64,000 nucleotides of DNA, taken from positions 62,001 to 126,000 of the forward strand of contig NZ_PYON01000008.1 of the NCBI RefSeq assembly GCF_003026355.1, given 5' to 3'. The DNA comes from Photobacterium kishitanii (GTDB lineage: Bacteria > Pseudomonadota > Gammaproteobacteria > Enterobacterales > Vibrionaceae). Numbering within the stretch: the first letter of the stretch is position 1; each line of letters starts with the position of its first letter. The notes under the pieces were generated by a model, which worked only from the letters and a program-made list of their open reading frames with translations, did not search any database and was not told the DNA's origin. A program made the translations under genes and the position numbers. This document shows, in pieces, positions 25,311 to 33,244 of the stretch.

Positions 25311-26363
25311 CTATTCGTTGGTCGCTATTTGATTATAACCCCAACGTTTTGCTCGCATCAATGCACTTTCTGCTTTGATATAGTCGTAGCTGAAATCTTG
25401 ATATTCAATATTAGTAATACCGATACTAACTGTAATATTGATCTGATGTCCGGTGGTTAATTCTAATACCCATTGACTAATTTCATCACGAAATTTAATC
25501 GCAAATTGCTCAGCAGCTGGAACGTCAGCGTCGGGAATGATGATACAAAATTCTTGGCTACTTAGACGTGCAATATGCATGTTTTTATCACATGTTTCGC
25601 GGAGACATTTTGCCAACATCATTAGCGTTTTATCTCCCGCATCAAGGCCAAAACGGTCATTAACCTCTCTAAATTTATCGATGTTAATTAATAGCATCGA
25701 AATATCACGGCGATAACGCTTACATCGAGATGACTCATTTAGATAAAGAGGCAGTAACCCTTCACGGTTTAATAACCCAGTAAGGAAATCATTGGTGGTG
25801 GTTCTTTTAACTTGCAAAATAGCATCATAACGATGGCGGGATAATAAAAAAGCCATCACAAAGATAATAGAGTAAGCACAAATGTTTTGGAGTGCTGATG
25901 AAATTTGCATGTGTTTGTTGGTTATTTCAGACACACTTAGCACAATATACAACAATCCAAAAATAGCACTATACCAAGTTGCTGTTCTGATTTGTAAAGC
26001 AAAAAAACTTAATAATGGAATCGTTAATCCAATGGTATTACTAATGTGACGAGCACCAGTAAAATAAAAACCACTAGAGCAAACAAGTGTGGTTGCAATT
26101 AAAAAGATCCAAAAAAGAATAGTTGCTGAAAATAGGGTTCTATTTAATGCTGCTAGGGTGTAACACAATGTCATACCTAATATGCCGACAACTGTGAAAT
26201 AATCTCCTTGCTGTGAAATAAAATAAGTAAAAGCAATAACAGCACAGATAGCGCCAGAAAAAGGGAATAATAATGAAAGTTGTTTTTTTAATGTTTTCTC
26301 ACTAAGTTCAATATAAGCAAAGTTTGTCGCTTGGAGTTGAGTGCTCTTAATCAGTGTAGCCAT
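25311..26363 (-). CDS. Membrane protein with degenerate GGDEF domain
   Basis: A 350-aa protein with about six N-terminal helices (residues ~28-180) and a C-terminal GGDEF-fold domain: TTNDFLTGLLNREGL, LLINIDKFREVNDRFGLDAGD, ITVSIGIT and ALMRAKRWGYN. The signature is SSQEF (25548-25562) instead of GGDEF, so diguanylate cyclase activity is very unlikely. It may instead bind c-di-GMP or GTP or act as a signalling scaffold. It is an apparent operon leader for the Nudix gene. Confidence 0.8.
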   Translation of the reverse strand: MATLIKSTQLQATNFAYIELSEKTLKKQLSLLFPFSGAICAVIAFTYFISQQGDYFTVVGILGMTLCYTLAALNRTLFSATILFWIFLIATTLVCSSGFYFTGARHISNTIGLTIPLLSFFALQIRTATWYSAIFGLLYIVLSVSEITNKHMQISSALQNICAYSIIFVMAFLLSRHRYDAILQVKRTTTNDFLTGLLNREGLLPLYLNESSRCKRYRRDISMLLINIDKFREVNDRFGLDAGDKTLMMLAKCLRETCDKNMHIARLSSQEFCIIIPDADVPAAEQFAIKFRDEISQWVLELTTGHQINITVSIGITNIEYQDFSYDYIKAESALMRAKRWGYNQIATNE

Positions 26364-26702
26364 GGTATGGAACAGACCCTTATAACATCACGAGAGAGGA
26401 TGCAATACATAATGCATTTTTCTGGGAAGCATATCAGTATTGTGATTGATGTCTAATTATTTTTTTAATTTAATGTAAGCTAATATATTAACAAAGGATC
26501 TTATTGTTATTATTGATTGTCTTTGTGAATACTTTAATTTTATAACTGTATAAATATAAAGTATAAAAACTTGTGAAGTATGTTTTTTTGATATGAGTGA
26601 CGTTTTTTTAGATTAAATGATTAAAAATGAGATCTGTAGCCATGAATGTTTATCTTATTTTAGTATAAATTAAAGTGTATCTAATAGTGACTAGGAGTGA
26701 CA
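26364..26702. other. AT-rich intergenic region
   Basis: About 340 bases between the divergent GGDEF and YdcH-like genes. It is strongly AT-rich and presumably holds both promoters. I found no supported gene, palindrome or repeat, only AGGAG at its end for the downstream start. Confidence 0.45.
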
Positions 26703-26915
26703 ATGTTTCCAGAATATAGAAGCTTAATTTCAACACTAAAAGGTCATGATGTGCATTTTGATCGTCTATTTAAAAAGCATAATGAGTTAGATGATAAAAT
26801 TAATATGATGACATCCTCTAATGGTTTTGATGAGACACTCATTGAGCAACTTAAAAAAGAGAAGTTGTTGTTGAAAGATGAAATATTTATCTATTTACAG
26901 CAGAAAACGCAATAA
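26703..26915 (+). CDS. YdcH-family (DUF465) small protein
   Basis: A 70-aa helical protein. FPEYRSLISTLK, HFDRLFKKHNELDDKI and LKKEKLLLKDEIFIYLQQ match the DUF465 coiled-coil hairpin family (E. coli YdcH). AGGAG at 26691-26695 fixes the ATG at 26703 rather than the GTG at 26697. The molecular role is unknown. Confidence 0.85.
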   Translation: MFPEYRSLISTLKGHDVHFDRLFKKHNELDDKINMMTSSNGFDETLIEQLKKEKLLLKDEIFIYLQQKTQ

Positions 26916-26922
26916 ATAGATG

Positions 26923-26952
26923 AAAAAAGAGAAGCTTAGGCTTCTCTTTTTT
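26923..26952. terminator. Rho-independent terminator, bidirectional
   Basis: A stem of AAAAAAGAGAAGC (26923-26935) with GCTTCTCTTTTTT (26940-26952) and a 4-nt loop. The symmetric A and T tracts serve both convergent genes. Confidence 0.9.
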
Positions 26953-26974
26953 GTTGTATCTATAATAACAATGA

Positions 26975-27901
26975 TTATTGAGTCGATAAGAAGTTATCGA
27001 TCAGGTTAGCCGTTATTGCTGGTTGCTCGTTAGTAATACCATGTGCCGTTTTAGGCAAGACAACGATAGGAGCTTGAATATATTGGCTCAATTTTATACC
27101 ACTTTTTAATGGGAAAATTTGATCATTCTCTCCCCATATTAACAATGTCTGAGGTAATTTTTTGGGATCATATTGCTGAATACGATCACGATCATTAGGC
27201 AATGTTTTTATTAATTGAGTGCGCTGTGGCTTCCATTGTGAGAAATAATCGAGATAGATTTGATTGGCAATAAAATCAGGAATGATCTTTTTAGAGATAA
27301 ACACATTATCATAAAGACGTTTAACATCATCCCCATTGTTAGGTACAAATAACTCTTCAGGTGATTGAATACCTGCACGCTTAATTAAATCATTCAAATC
27401 TTGATCATTAAACAGCGGTCCAGGGCTCGCAATAATCACTGCTTTATTTATACGTTCAGGGGTAAGCATCATATCATAGGTAATAAAGCCGCCATAAGAG
27501 ATGCCTGCGACATCAATTTTATTGAGCTTTAATTTATCAACTAACTGCCAAATAGCATTAGTCTGAGTAGCTAGTTGAGCTGAGTTATCGCTATAAGATT
27601 CACCAAACCATAGTAAATCTGGCGCAATAACATGGTATTTTTTACTAAGCTGTATCATTTCAGCTTTCCACGTAGCTGCAGCAGTACCACCAAAACCATG
27701 TAATAGAAGTAAAGGTTGGCCTTGACCTCCTTCCCAATAGGTTAATTGACCCCCCTCAGTTAAGGTCATTTGATGCTTACTGAACCCTTCTTTTTTTAGC
27801 GATGATTGGTCGTGCTCTGTTTTCCAACGTACCACTTCACAGCCAGTTGTTACGAAAAGCAAAGTTAATAACAGAATAAAATAATGCAAGATTCGTTTCA
27901 T
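26975..27901 (-). CDS. Alpha/beta hydrolase lipoprotein
   Basis: A 308-aa protein with a lipoprotein signal (LLFVTTGC, Cys near residue 21). The alpha/beta hydrolase core has the oxyanion region LLLLHGFGG, the nucleophile elbow GISYGG, a later Asp in IWGENDQIF and the catalytic His in KTAHGIT. It may be an esterase or lipase anchored in an envelope membrane; the substrate is unknown. Confidence 0.85.
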   Translation of the reverse strand: MKRILHYFILLLTLLFVTTGCEVVRWKTEHDQSSLKKEGFSKHQMTLTEGGQLTYWEGGQGQPLLLLHGFGGTAAATWKAEMIQLSKKYHVIAPDLLWFGESYSDNSAQLATQTNAIWQLVDKLKLNKIDVAGISYGGFITYDMMLTPERINKAVIIASPGPLFNDQDLNDLIKRAGIQSPEELFVPNNGDDVKRLYDNVFISKKIIPDFIANQIYLDYFSQWKPQRTQLIKTLPNDRDRIQQYDPKKLPQTLLIWGENDQIFPLKSGIKLSQYIQAPIVVLPKTAHGITNEQPAITANLIDNFLSTQ

Positions 27902-28189
27902 AGCTTACTCAGGTCATTAAAAATCGCAATGATACACTGTTTTATTGCTTGCGGTAAGAAAATTTTTAGATATCTATACAAATAAAAATAAGGTTTGTGA
28001 ATTGGCATTTGTTTTTTTAGTTAGCATTATGTCAAAATTTAAAATTATGTGGATCAGTATATTGCTAAAGAGAGCAATCGATAGCATAATCTCATTCTAT
28101 AATAAATACTTATATAATATCGCGTTATTACCATACGGATTTGTATTAATATTTGTCTTAAAACTACCTATTAACGACTAGGAGACACC

Positions 28190-29209
28190 ATGCGTGTATT
28201 AGTTACTGGCGGCATGGGCTACATTGGTAGTCATACTTGTGTACAAATGATTGAAGCGGGTATGACCCCGATTATTGTTGATAATTTATATAACAGTAAA
28301 GAAACGGTATTAGGGCGTATTGAAAGCTTGACTGGTGTGACGCCTGCTTTCTATAAAGGTGATATTCGTGATCGTAAATTTTTAGATAATGTGTTTACTG
28401 AAAATGATATCGATGCTGTGATTCATTTCGCAGGACTTAAGGCAGTAGGTGAATCAGTAGAAAAGCCGCTTGAGTATTACGATAATAATGTTAGTGGTAC
28501 ATTAGTACTTGTTGAAGCTATGCGTGCAGCTGGTGTGAATGCGATTATCTTTAGCTCATCAGCGACAGTTTATGGTGATCCTGCATCAGTGCCAATCACT
28601 GAAGATTTTCCCACCAGTGCAACGAATCCATATGGCCGCAGTAAGCTAATGGTAGAAGAATGTCTCGCTGATATTCAACATGCATATCCTGAAATGAGTG
28701 TGACATTATTGCGTTACTTTAACCCAGTAGGTTCACATAAATCGGGTACAATGGGTGAAGATCCACAAGGTATTCCTAATAACCTAATGCCATTTATTTC
28801 TCAAGTAGCTGTTGGTCGTCGTGAGTTTTTATCTGTGTTCGGTGACGATTATCCAACAGTTGATGGTACAGGTGTACGTGATTATATTCACGTAGTTGAT
28901 CTTGCAGATGGCCATCTTGCTGCATTAACTCATAAAGGTCGTCAAGCGGGTCTACACATTTATAACCTAGGCACTGGTAACGGTAACAGTGTGTTACAAA
29001 TGGCAAAAGCATTTGAAGTTGCTTCAGGTGTTGAAATCCCTTATAAAATAGCGCCGCGTCGTGCTGGTGATATTGCTGAATGTTGGGCTGATCCAGCTAA
29101 AGCGAAAGCTGAATTGCATTGGGAAGCAAAACTAACGCTTGATGATATGACTCAAGATACATGGCGTTGGCAGTCAACTAATCCAGATGGTTACCCTGAC
29201 GCAGAGTAA
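28190..29209 (+). CDS. galE: UDP-glucose 4-epimerase
   Basis: A 339-aa extended SDR. The NAD-binding motif is VTGGMGYIGSHTC; FSSSATVYG carries the catalytic Ser and YGRSK the YxxxK pair. RYFNPVGSHKSG and TGVRDYIHVVDLADGH are near-identical to E. coli GalE. It interconverts UDP-glucose and UDP-galactose for galactose use and for surface polysaccharide. No other gal gene is adjacent. AGGAG lies 8 nt before the ATG. Confidence 0.97.
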   Translation: MRVLVTGGMGYIGSHTCVQMIEAGMTPIIVDNLYNSKETVLGRIESLTGVTPAFYKGDIRDRKFLDNVFTENDIDAVIHFAGLKAVGESVEKPLEYYDNNVSGTLVLVEAMRAAGVNAIIFSSSATVYGDPASVPITEDFPTSATNPYGRSKLMVEECLADIQHAYPEMSVTLLRYFNPVGSHKSGTMGEDPQGIPNNLMPFISQVAVGRREFLSVFGDDYPTVDGTGVRDYIHVVDLADGHLAALTHKGRQAGLHIYNLGTGNGNSVLQMAKAFEVASGVEIPYKIAPRRAGDIAECWADPAKAKAELHWEAKLTLDDMTQDTWRWQSTNPDGYPDAE

Positions 29210-29228
29210 GTACATTTTGGATTGAATA

Positions 29229-29257
29229 AAAAAGGCGCTCATTATAAGCGCCTTTTT
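29229..29257. terminator. Terminator after galE, bidirectional
   Basis: An 11-bp stem (AAAAAGGCGCT, AGCGCCTTTTT) with a 7-nt loop. T tracts on both strands suit the convergent galE and YjdF-like genes. Confidence 0.92.
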
Positions 29258-29282
29258 ATTGTTTAAAAATAATGATTATTGA

Positions 29283-29888
29283 TTATTGATTATTGTTTTT
29301 GACGTTATATGTTTTCGCAAAAAAGAAGATCGCTAAACTCGATATTGCTCCAAGAGTGTCTGCTAACATATCTTTTTGTGCATCCCAGATATCACCTTGA
29401 GAGCCTAAAAATTCAATGCCCGCCTCAGAGCCTGCGCTTGCTGCGTACCACCACTCGATGATTTCATAAGCTGCCGCTGTTGCCATAATGGCAAATAAGC
29501 CAAATAGTGCTGCAATAATTGGTTTGCAATGTCCTTTACGTACTAAAAACTCAGCAATAGGAAAAGCATAAAATCCAATTGAAAAGTGGGCTAAGCGATC
29601 AAAGTGATTACGGTTAGAATCGAGAATATGGTTAACCCAGTCAAAAGGTACATTTGCAAACGTGTAATGGGCACCAATATTATGCAATAACAGCCAAATA
29701 GCCATTAGCGTATAGGCGAGATTACTAAATACAAAATAACGGTAACTAAAAACTAAAAATAAGAACACAATGATAAGGGGAATAGCCTCCGCTACCCATA
29801 CGGCACGAAAAGCGGGATTGATCCCAAGTGCAATAAAGAAGATGGTATAGCATAGTGCTAGCCATTTGGGGTATTTGTTCTCAATCAT
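29283..29888 (-). CDS. YjdF-family (DUF2238) membrane protein
   Basis: A 201-aa inner-membrane protein with about six helices. The conserved motif region is WLLLHNIGAHYTFANVP, followed by FDRLAHFSIGFY, AAYEIIEWWYA and GSQGDIWDAQKDMLADTLGA, all typical of DUF2238 (E. coli YjdF). Several conserved His, Asp and Glu face the membrane. The function is unknown. Confidence 0.85.
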   Translation of the reverse strand: MIENKYPKWLALCYTIFFIALGINPAFRAVWVAEAIPLIIVFLFLVFSYRYFVFSNLAYTLMAIWLLLHNIGAHYTFANVPFDWVNHILDSNRNHFDRLAHFSIGFYAFPIAEFLVRKGHCKPIIAALFGLFAIMATAAAYEIIEWWYAASAGSEAGIEFLGSQGDIWDAQKDMLADTLGAISSLAIFFFAKTYNVKNNNQ

Positions 29889-30013
29889 TTCAATTCCTTA
29901 TAATAAACAATTGGCTTAAAGAGTAACGTTTTTGCTGTATATATGGCAAGAAAGATTATCAATATGTTAACGCGGTTGTGATGACTTATTTTAGGTTTTT
30001 TAAAATTGGTTTG

Positions 30014-30022
30014 TGTTATAAT
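30014..30022 (+). promoter_or_regulatory. Extended -10 promoter of the DEAD-box helicase gene
   Basis: TGTTATAAT is a perfect extended -10 (TGnTATAAT) about 90 bases before the helicase start. The -35 is poor, as is usual for extended -10 promoters. The leader of about 80 bases is long for a simple gene, and helicase mRNAs often have regulatory leaders; none was resolved. Confidence 0.55.
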
Positions 30023-30111
30023 TTCCAGCTAATGTTTTCACAATATTGTGATATACATCATATTTGACAGTACACACTCATAGATTGAGTTGTTTTTACC
30101 GGAGCATCATT

Positions 30112-31449
30112 TTGCATTTTAAAGATCTTGGCTTAGACCCACGCCTATTAAAAAAACTGAATCATTTGGCGTTTGATCGAGCAACCGAAATTCAACAAAC
30201 GGCAGTCCCTGTTGCTATTGCAGGCAAAGATATTTTGGCGTCGTCGAAAACGGGTTCCGGTAAAACTCTGGCATTTTTATTACCTGCGATGCAACGTATG
30301 TATCGTAGCAAGCCATTCACACGTCGTGATCCTCGTGTTTTGATATTGACACCAACACGTGAATTAGCGAAACAAATCTTTGCGCAACTACGTACACTTA
30401 ATGCTGGCACACCTTACGATGGAACGTTGATTGTTGGTGGCGAAAACTTTAACGATCAAGTAAAAGCATTACGTAATGATCCAATGTTTGTGGTTGCAAC
30501 ACCGGGTCGTTTTGCTGATCACCTTGAACATCGTAGTACTCATCTTGATGGCTTAGAAATGCTTATTCTTGATGAAGCCGATCGTATGCTTGATTTAGGT
30601 TTTGAACCACAGCTTCGTCGTATTAATGAAGCGGCCAATCACCGTCGTCGTCAAACATTAATGTTCTCTGCAACGATGGATCACGTTGATGTAATGGAAA
30701 TGGCATCAGAGATGTTGGATACACCAAAACGTATTTCAATTGGCCACTCAGCAGAAGAACATACTGATATTACTCAGCGTTTTATTTTGTGTGATCATTT
30801 AGATCATAAGCAAGCATTGTTAGATAAAGTGCTTGAAGTTGAAGATTACAATCAAGTTATTATCTTTACAGCTACTCGAGCAGATACTGATCGCTTAACG
30901 GCTGAGTTAAACGAACGTAAACTAAAAGCTGTAGCATTGAGTGGTAATCTAAATCAAACTCAACGTAATAGTATCATGAGTCAGTTTGAGCGTAACTGTC
31001 ATAAGATTCTTGTGACAACAGATATCGCATCACGTGGTCTTGATATTGATAGTGTGTCGTTGGTTATTAACTTTGATATGCCAAAACACGCGGAAGAATA
31101 TGTTCACCGTGTTGGTCGTACAGGCCGTGCGGGTAATAAAGGTGATGCTGTTTCATTAGTTGGACCTAAAGACTGGAAGAGTTTTAAAGCAGTTGAAGCT
31201 TTCTTAAAGCAAAAAATTGAGTTCACTACAATTGAAGGTTTGGTTGGTAAGTTTAAAGGCCTTAAACCTGCACCGAAGAAGAAGATTGTTAAGAAAACGA
31301 CAACGAACTCGACGACTTCAGCAAAACAAACTCACGCACCAAAAGCGAAAAAGAGAGTTGATAAGCGTTTTTACGAAAACCAAGCGGTGGGTAACGATGT
31401 CTTTATGCCTAAGAAAAAACGCAATACTGATGTTAGCCAAGATGACTAA
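30112..31449 (+). CDS. DEAD-box ATP-dependent RNA helicase
   Basis: A 445-aa protein. The start is taken at TTG 30112 (MHFKDLGLD) because GGAG lies 7 nt before it; the open frame extends a further 48 bases upstream. Motifs: Q-motif FDRATEIQQTAVP, motif I ASSKTGSGKT, Ia PTRELAKQ, II LDEADRMLD, III MFSATM, IV IIFTATR, V TTDIASRGLDI, VI HRVGRTGRAG. It ends in a basic tail (APKKKIVKK, KAKKRVDKR) likely to bind RNA. It unwinds short RNA duplexes, probably in ribosome assembly or mRNA decay. The closest named homologue is unclear. Confidence 0.93.
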   Translation: MHFKDLGLDPRLLKKLNHLAFDRATEIQQTAVPVAIAGKDILASSKTGSGKTLAFLLPAMQRMYRSKPFTRRDPRVLILTPTRELAKQIFAQLRTLNAGTPYDGTLIVGGENFNDQVKALRNDPMFVVATPGRFADHLEHRSTHLDGLEMLILDEADRMLDLGFEPQLRRINEAANHRRRQTLMFSATMDHVDVMEMASEMLDTPKRISIGHSAEEHTDITQRFILCDHLDHKQALLDKVLEVEDYNQVIIFTATRADTDRLTAELNERKLKAVALSGNLNQTQRNSIMSQFERNCHKILVTTDIASRGLDIDSVSLVINFDMPKHAEEYVHRVGRTGRAGNKGDAVSLVGPKDWKSFKAVEAFLKQKIEFTTIEGLVGKFKGLKPAPKKKIVKKTTTNSTTSAKQTHAPKAKKRVDKRFYENQAVGNDVFMPKKKRNTDVSQDD

Positions 31450-31499
31450 TAATCATTAATGTATGATATTGATCTTTGCTATTAATTATAGCGGGATAT

Positions 31500-31528
31500 A
31501 AAAAACCAGACCTAGTGTCTGGTTTTTT
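31500..31528. terminator. Rho-independent terminator, bidirectional
   Basis: A 12-bp stem (AAAAAACCAGAC at 31500-31511, GTCTGGTTTTTT at 31517-31528) with a 5-nt loop and flanking A/T tracts. It separates the convergent helicase and SPOR genes. Confidence 0.92.
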
Positions 31529-31562
31529 TATTTCTCTATTCAGTTAAATAGCAGCAGTGCGA

Positions 31563-32117
31563 TTAACGCAATTGATACACTTGGCCTTCTTTATCTGCTT
31601 TAACTGCAGCAAAACTTAATACAAATGGACCTTGTGCTTGGACATTGGCTGGCAATGTTTGAATAGCTTGTTTTGCTTCTTCACGGGTTGCGTAATTTCC
31701 GTAAATAACGGCATACCAATTACGGTTTAGTGCGTGCTTCCAGTTAACCCAAATTGGTTGATTACCAGTAATTGGCTGAAGATAACCACGTAGGTTACGC
31801 TCTTCACTTAATGCCAAAATCTGAACGGTAAAGTGTGAAGGGTTAATATCACCAAATGCTTGATCGTTTGTCATTGACTCTTCATCAGCAAGATGGGCAT
31901 TGTCATTATCAATGTAGTCACTATCAACAACGGGTGTGCTAGTTACTGTAGTTTCTGGCGCGACTGTTGCAGCAGGTGTTTGTTGACATTGAAGGTTTGC
32001 ATTATCAAGTTTCGATGGTAATAGGTAACTTGAATCACAAGGGCTGTTAGATGATGCACAACCAGATAATGCAAATAGCCCTAAGACAACTGCTGCCTTT
32101 AGCGTACGAGATGCCAT
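31563..32117 (-). CDS. SPOR-domain lipoprotein
   Basis: A 184-aa protein with a lipobox (LFALSGC, Cys near residue 20), a low-complexity linker and a C-terminal SPOR-like domain (residues ~95-170): FTVQILALSEERNL, WYAVIYGNYATREEAKQAIQTL. SPOR domains bind denuded septal peptidoglycan. A second gene of the same layout lies at 52505-53296. A septal or envelope role is inferred. Confidence 0.82.
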   Translation of the reverse strand: MASRTLKAAVVLGLFALSGCASSNSPCDSSYLLPSKLDNANLQCQQTPAATVAPETTVTSTPVVDSDYIDNDNAHLADEESMTNDQAFGDINPSHFTVQILALSEERNLRGYLQPITGNQPIWVNWKHALNRNWYAVIYGNYATREEAKQAIQTLPANVQAQGPFVLSFAAVKADKEGQVYQLR

Positions 32118-32456
32118 TATTTTCTCCGAAGAATATGTAATGATTTGTGAATGTGGTATTAGTATATTAAGTTTTATAATGTGAATATCACAATTTACAA
32201 ATGCCTTTATACTTAGGGTGTATTGTAGCTAAAAACGGCAGAATATTGACATGATAATTACGCTTTCATGATTAGATGTGTGTTTTTTAACCAAGTCAAC
32301 TATACCAAATGAGAATAAGTTATATTGACTTGAATAATTAATAAAATAATATTGCTATATGCTTTTTTACTCTTTCATAGAGGTAAATGATCTTTTTTAA
32401 AACCCCAATTATTGGTTAACATATTAGTAACAATATTAGGGGGGGGATCGTTATTA
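32118..32456. other. Intergenic region before the small membrane protein
   Basis: About 340 AT-rich bases that end in the G8 tract described separately. No gene, hairpin or repeat is supported apart from that tract. Confidence 0.4.
32439..32446 (+). repeat. G8 homopolymer tract in a ribosome-binding region
   Basis: Eight consecutive G in an otherwise AT-rich region form the Shine-Dalgarno of the downstream small gene (AGGGGGGGGAT, about 10 nt before the ATG at 32457). Such tracts slip during replication, which would alter the ribosome-binding-site spacing. Confidence 0.8.
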
Positions 32457-32693
32457 ATGAAAGCATACCTACTAAGAGTTAATGATCGTAAACGACGAAT
32501 AGCTGCTGCAGTTATTGCAATGTTATTGATTGCAGCGTCATTAGTCACGACAGGACTCATTAGTGCGCTATGTGACTTAAGTGCATTTGTAATTTTGTTG
32601 GTTGTTTTATGGCTAAAAATGAGTGAGCGGCAGCTGAAGAATAGCTGTTATGAAGTATTAACACCTTCCGTAAAAGTAGAAATTGAACCTTAA
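32457..32693 (+). CDS. Small membrane protein, 78 aa
   Basis: A protein with a basic N terminus (KAYLLRVNDRKRR), two hydrophobic helices (residues ~14-33 and ~36-50) and a polar C-terminal tail (VKVEIEP). I recognise no family. The ATG at 32457 follows the G8 tract at a workable spacing. The open frame also reaches 45 bases upstream from a TTG, but without a ribosome-binding site. It lies just before the dicarboxylate-carrier remnant. Confidence 0.5.
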   Translation: MKAYLLRVNDRKRRIAAAVIAMLLIAASLVTTGLISALCDLSAFVILLVVLWLKMSERQLKNSCYEVLTPSVKVEIEP

Positions 32694-32714
32694 TTCTCTC
32701 TTATTTGTCATAAT

Positions 32715-33014
32715 ACATTAGTCGTCGTAGTGGTATTCGTTCTCGCCGTCCATTAGGAATGGCAGTTATTGCCTCACCGTTTGCTATTGTTGTAAGTTCT
32801 ATTACTGCGGTAGATGTTGCTGATTTGGTGCGTTGGCGGTGTCATCATGGAAGCGTTCCCAGCGTTCCCAGCGTTCCCAGCGTTACGTGCTAACTTTGAT
32901 GGATCCGTCATGGGAATGCGTATACGATCGCGATCGTTATACTCGCTATTACTGCGTTGATCATTTTGATCTGTAAGCCTGATGGCAATGCGATCATGCA
33001 AGGATCTAATTAAA
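32715..33014 (+). pseudogene. Remnant of a Dcu-family C4-dicarboxylate transporter gene
   Basis: Translating the + strand in different frames recovers pieces of an anaerobic dicarboxylate carrier in the order of the family. RRPLGMAVIASPFAIVVSS (frame of 32722) resembles the RPLS-AVIASQ-AITASPISA segment of DcuA/DcuB. GGVIMEAFPA and LRANFDGSVMGM then appear in a second frame. AIVILAITALIILICKPDGNAIMQGSN and a TAA follow in a third; this matches ICKVD-DNILNSS of DcuA. The reading frame shifts between the pieces, and most of the ~430-aa protein is missing. Family assignment is from recalled DcuA sequence. Confidence 0.6.
32853..32884 (+). repeat. Short tandem repeat, 9-bp unit GCGTTCCCA
   Basis: About 3.6 copies of GCGTTCCCA lie within the dicarboxylate-carrier remnant. 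The repeat encodes FPA in the relevant frame, and one copy would fit the parent protein (EAFPALRANF), so the array is an expansion inside decaying sequence. Confidence 0.9.
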
Positions 33015-33244
33015 ATACAGTAATGATTGATTAAATAGCGCTAACACTTTCATTCCTCAATATAAATCTCTATTACTTCTAAAATTGTAAAGAAGAAATG
33101 GCGTTTTTTTTTCATTTTGATAATAAATTTGTCTTATTTATGAGAATAACTCGAATTATATCTTCTACAATATAACTAGAATCAAGGATTCTGTGGTGCT
33201 TATCGGGCTTTTTATTCGATGTTTAACCCCTTAAGGAGTTAGAA

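Noticed and set aside
27945..28181. 78-codon open frame before galE
   Set aside because: It opens with TTG, has no ribosome-binding site, and is very AT-rich with biased hydrophobic residues; it is more likely the untranslated leader of galE.
32774..33001. 75-codon minus-strand frame with NAG repeats
   Set aside because: It is the antisense of the dicarboxylate-carrier remnant; its repeat is only the reverse reading of the GCGTTCCCA array.
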